Positions 40,943 to 44,616 of a stretch of DNA of 44,616 bases are shown here, in pieces. Positions within the stretch are counted from its first letter, which is position 1; each line of letters begins with the position of its first letter. The translations under genes and the position numbers were made by a program. A model generated the notes under the pieces. The model searched no databases. It saw nothing but the letters and a program-made list of their open reading frames with translations, and had not been told where the DNA came from. The DNA comes from Aureobasidium sp. EXF-3400 (Eukaryota > Ascomycota > Dothideomycetes > Dothideales > Saccotheciaceae): contig SWBL01000385.1 of the NCBI GenBank assembly GCA_024195585.1, positions 1 through 44,616 on the forward strand, in the 5' to 3' direction.

Positions 40943-43341
40943 ATGGCCATCGACAGCATACCGTAAGTCTCAATATTGAGTGTCAAACTGCTCCAAGCTG
41001 CTCAGTGCGTGCTAACCAGAATGTAGATATCCTGATACCGATCGCCTCGCATATCCTGACAAGACCTTCTACCCAGTCAAGATCCCCGTCTCGTGAGTTA
41101 AGAGAGACAGGCATACAAGAGCTGGGCTGATGTCAATGTGCTAGACACTGGCAATTGCGACACTATATCTCATCGCCCGACAAGGATGCCATCTACTACG
41201 CCAGCGTCAACGAAGTCTACTATCTCGACACGCAATCGCGGAAACGCAAATACCTCGCCACACTACCATTTGTCGCCCGATGTACCGCCTCTGGCTTTGG
41301 CTGGGTCTGTGTTGGAGGTGAGGAGGATGGTTACTTTGCCGCAATCAAGCTCGAGGGCTCGTCTCCAGTTCGTCCTGCAGACGTAGATGCTCCACTGCCA
41401 CTGGACTACTGGCAATTGCAGAGGGGCACTCCGAGGGCCGCCAACGTCAAGCTCGAACACATAGGCGAAGAGATTGTCAACTCCATTTCCATCCACCAAA
41501 TCCACGATGAGGAAAACCATCTATACGATGTCGTCGCCGTCCTGACCAACAATGACAAGACTGTTCGCGTCTACTCCCTTACTCAAGCCCTGGAAACTGC
41601 CGTTCTGGACCTGCCCTTTCCCATGAACCACGCCTCCATATCTCCTGATGGCACCACTCTCGTTGCTGTCGGAGATTCCAACCAAGCCTTCTTCTACACA
41701 CGCACACTATCACAGCCTCCCCCACAGATCCCAAAGCCTCACAATCGTCTGAACACAAGCAATGTCACCTGGGGTCTAGCAAACATTGTCCACCTTCGTG
41801 CTGGTGATCCTACTGCGCAACCAGGCTACTTTACTACTGCCTGGTCACCCAACGGCAGCTTGGCAGCTCTGGGCTCTGAAGGTGGTTACATCACTTTGTT
41901 TGATATGGACGCATTTGCACAATGTGCTTCTGATGAGGCAGAAGCTGCCATCGTCGCCACGGTGCCATCAACTAGACCCAACATTGTCGCCGCTCTGCAT
42001 CCTGGCGCTGTCAGAACCATGCTCTTTTCTCCTGAACCCTGGGATCTACTGATCTGGGCTGAAGACCAAGGCCGTATATGCATCGGTGATCTGCGTACTG
42101 GACTCAAGACCAAACAGGTGATAGAACTTAAACTGGACGAAGAAGGTCTGAAGAAGATCGAACTTGAAGACATCGCAGCAGAGTATTTGGCCGAAGGTGA
42201 TGGTCTGGATGACCTACAGCAGGAGATTCTGGACCGCTATCGGGAAACACGAGATCCTGCCGAGCAGGGTAACTTTGCTACAGAATTTTTACAAGCTCGA
42301 GAGCGTGAACGCTATCAGAATCTTGACCGCGCCCGTGCAATGTTCCCGACCTTACGCGACACAACATCTGCGCCAGGAGATGATCCCAGAGGTCTGACAG
42401 CGCACGAGCAACAGATTCTTGAAGCACTTCGAACAACTAGACAACGCGAAGAAGCGCGAACTCAAGGGAGTGCTCCTCGTTCGATCAATTATACCAGCGC
42501 TGGTCTCTTCAGCGGACACACTAATAGTCGCACCCCGGCGACTGCACGATCAACCGAGACCCCTCGCCCATTCAGCGACGTCTTGGTCAACCATAATGAC
42601 CCTTACGCAGCTTTCCCGGAATTATCTCGGACATCGCAACGGGACACGACAGAGCCTCGCGAGAGAGAGCGGAACACAGCTGACAACACATTGCCACCTC
42701 TGCATTCGATACAAGAGTATCTGCTGCTTCGTGATAGAGAGCGTGAAGCTTCGTCGACATCGAACACGAATCGTGACACTGGCATCCGGCGTTCTGGAGC
42801 AGGAGGAATCCCCACACTAACGAGCACTGCCACGACCATACCACCTCATGCAACGCGGGCAACCATGAGTACCAGGGCTGAAGCAGAAGAAGACAACCCA
42901 TGGCGCACGATATCTAATGCAATGACCTTGGCCCGAGGACCACTATTTGAATCACCTCGATCAATAGAGGCTAGCACGCGACCGTCTCGTGAGCGGGAGG
43001 CTATGGTGCGTACGGAACAGCTTCGCCGAATGACTGCTCAGCGTGAGCGACTTCGTGGATTACGACAGGAGTTTGAGCGCGGAACAGATGCAGCGCAGAG
43101 CTTGTACGATACGCTTACCTCACTGCGAGGCTACACCTCAGCACGGCCTACCGCATTCCATGATGGTTACGAGATGCTGATGCGCAGAGCTGGACGCGAG
43201 GCTACCATAGGGGTCAGAACGGCAGGCCTAGCGATCAGTCATGATGGACGCAAACTATGGGCGGCATGTGAGGAGGGCATCTTCGAGATCGACTTGCAGG
43301 TCAAGCTGAGAATGATGTTTCCGGCAGTGGAAATGAAATAA
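40943..43341 (+). CDS. WD40/beta-propeller-like fungal protein of unknown function
   Basis: Three exons (40943-40962, 41027-41092, 41145-43341) encode 760 residues. The tiny 20-nt first exon (MAIDSI plus part of a Pro codon) is supported because splicing gives an uninterrupted start MAIDSIPYPDTDRLAYPDK, then FYPVKIPVSHWQLRHYISSP. Residues about 30-330 have repeated beta-strand/turn signals of a degenerate WD40 propeller: YYASVNEVYYLDT, DKTVRVYSL, HASISPDGTTLVAVGD, TTAWSPNGSLAALGSEGGYITLFD, WAEDQGRICIGDLRTG. I think it belongs to the fungal DUF2415-type family, but that is from memory. From about 350 to 700 the chain is charged, Arg/Glu/Thr-rich and probably disordered, and the end (ISHDGRKLWAACEEGIFEIDL) reads like one further propeller strand set that may close the ring. 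The role is unknown; such propellers usually are protein scaffolds. Confidence 0.85.

Positions 43342-44616
<1,275 letters not shown>

Overview
The window is nuclear DNA from a filamentous ascomycete (Pezizomycotina). The evidence is many short introns of about 48-65 nt with GTAAGT-type donors and CTAAC-like branch sites, fungal-only proteins (HET domain, Zn2Cys6 regulator, Bro1/PalA-type BRO1, Sfm1, Pns1, mannitol-1-phosphate dehydrogenase), and small gaps between genes on both strands. A Dothideomycete is my guess, with low confidence. I rebuilt the gene models by splicing: consensus splice sites, preserved phase and family alignment from memory all had to agree.

Left part (1-17.1 kb): a broken-looking BTB gene; a DHA2-type MFS transporter (-); ALG3 mannosyltransferase (+), tail to tail with an EIF1AD-like gene (-); a compact RecQ helicase (-) with an MCB-like palindrome upstream; a mitochondrial PPR protein (-) divergent from the mitoribosomal protein mS23/Rsm25 (+), which carries a large extra segment; Igo1/endosulfine (-); and the SPOUT arginine methyltransferase Sfm1 (+).

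Middle (17.6-24 kb) looks more accessory: a Zn2Cys6 transcription factor (+), a four-helix fungal membrane protein of unknown function (-), and a HET-domain protein (+).

Right part (24.3-44.6 kb) is core housekeeping: four tandem minus-strand genes (BRO1, MDJ1, SAP30, GLO3) and then five plus-strand genes (an LrgA-LrgB fusion transporter, PNS1, mannitol-1-phosphate 5-dehydrogenase, a beta-propeller-like protein of unknown function, and SSC1 mitochondrial Hsp70, cut by the window end). Functional themes that recur are mitochondria (PPR, mS23, MDJ1, SSC1) and endomembrane traffic (BRO1, GLO3, PNS1, ALG3).

I saw no tRNA, rRNA, CRISPR array, transposase or reverse transcriptase. I found no clear multi-gene novel system. 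The strongest unusual signals are the roughly 200-residue insertion in mS23 and the little-studied fungal LrgA-LrgB fusion.
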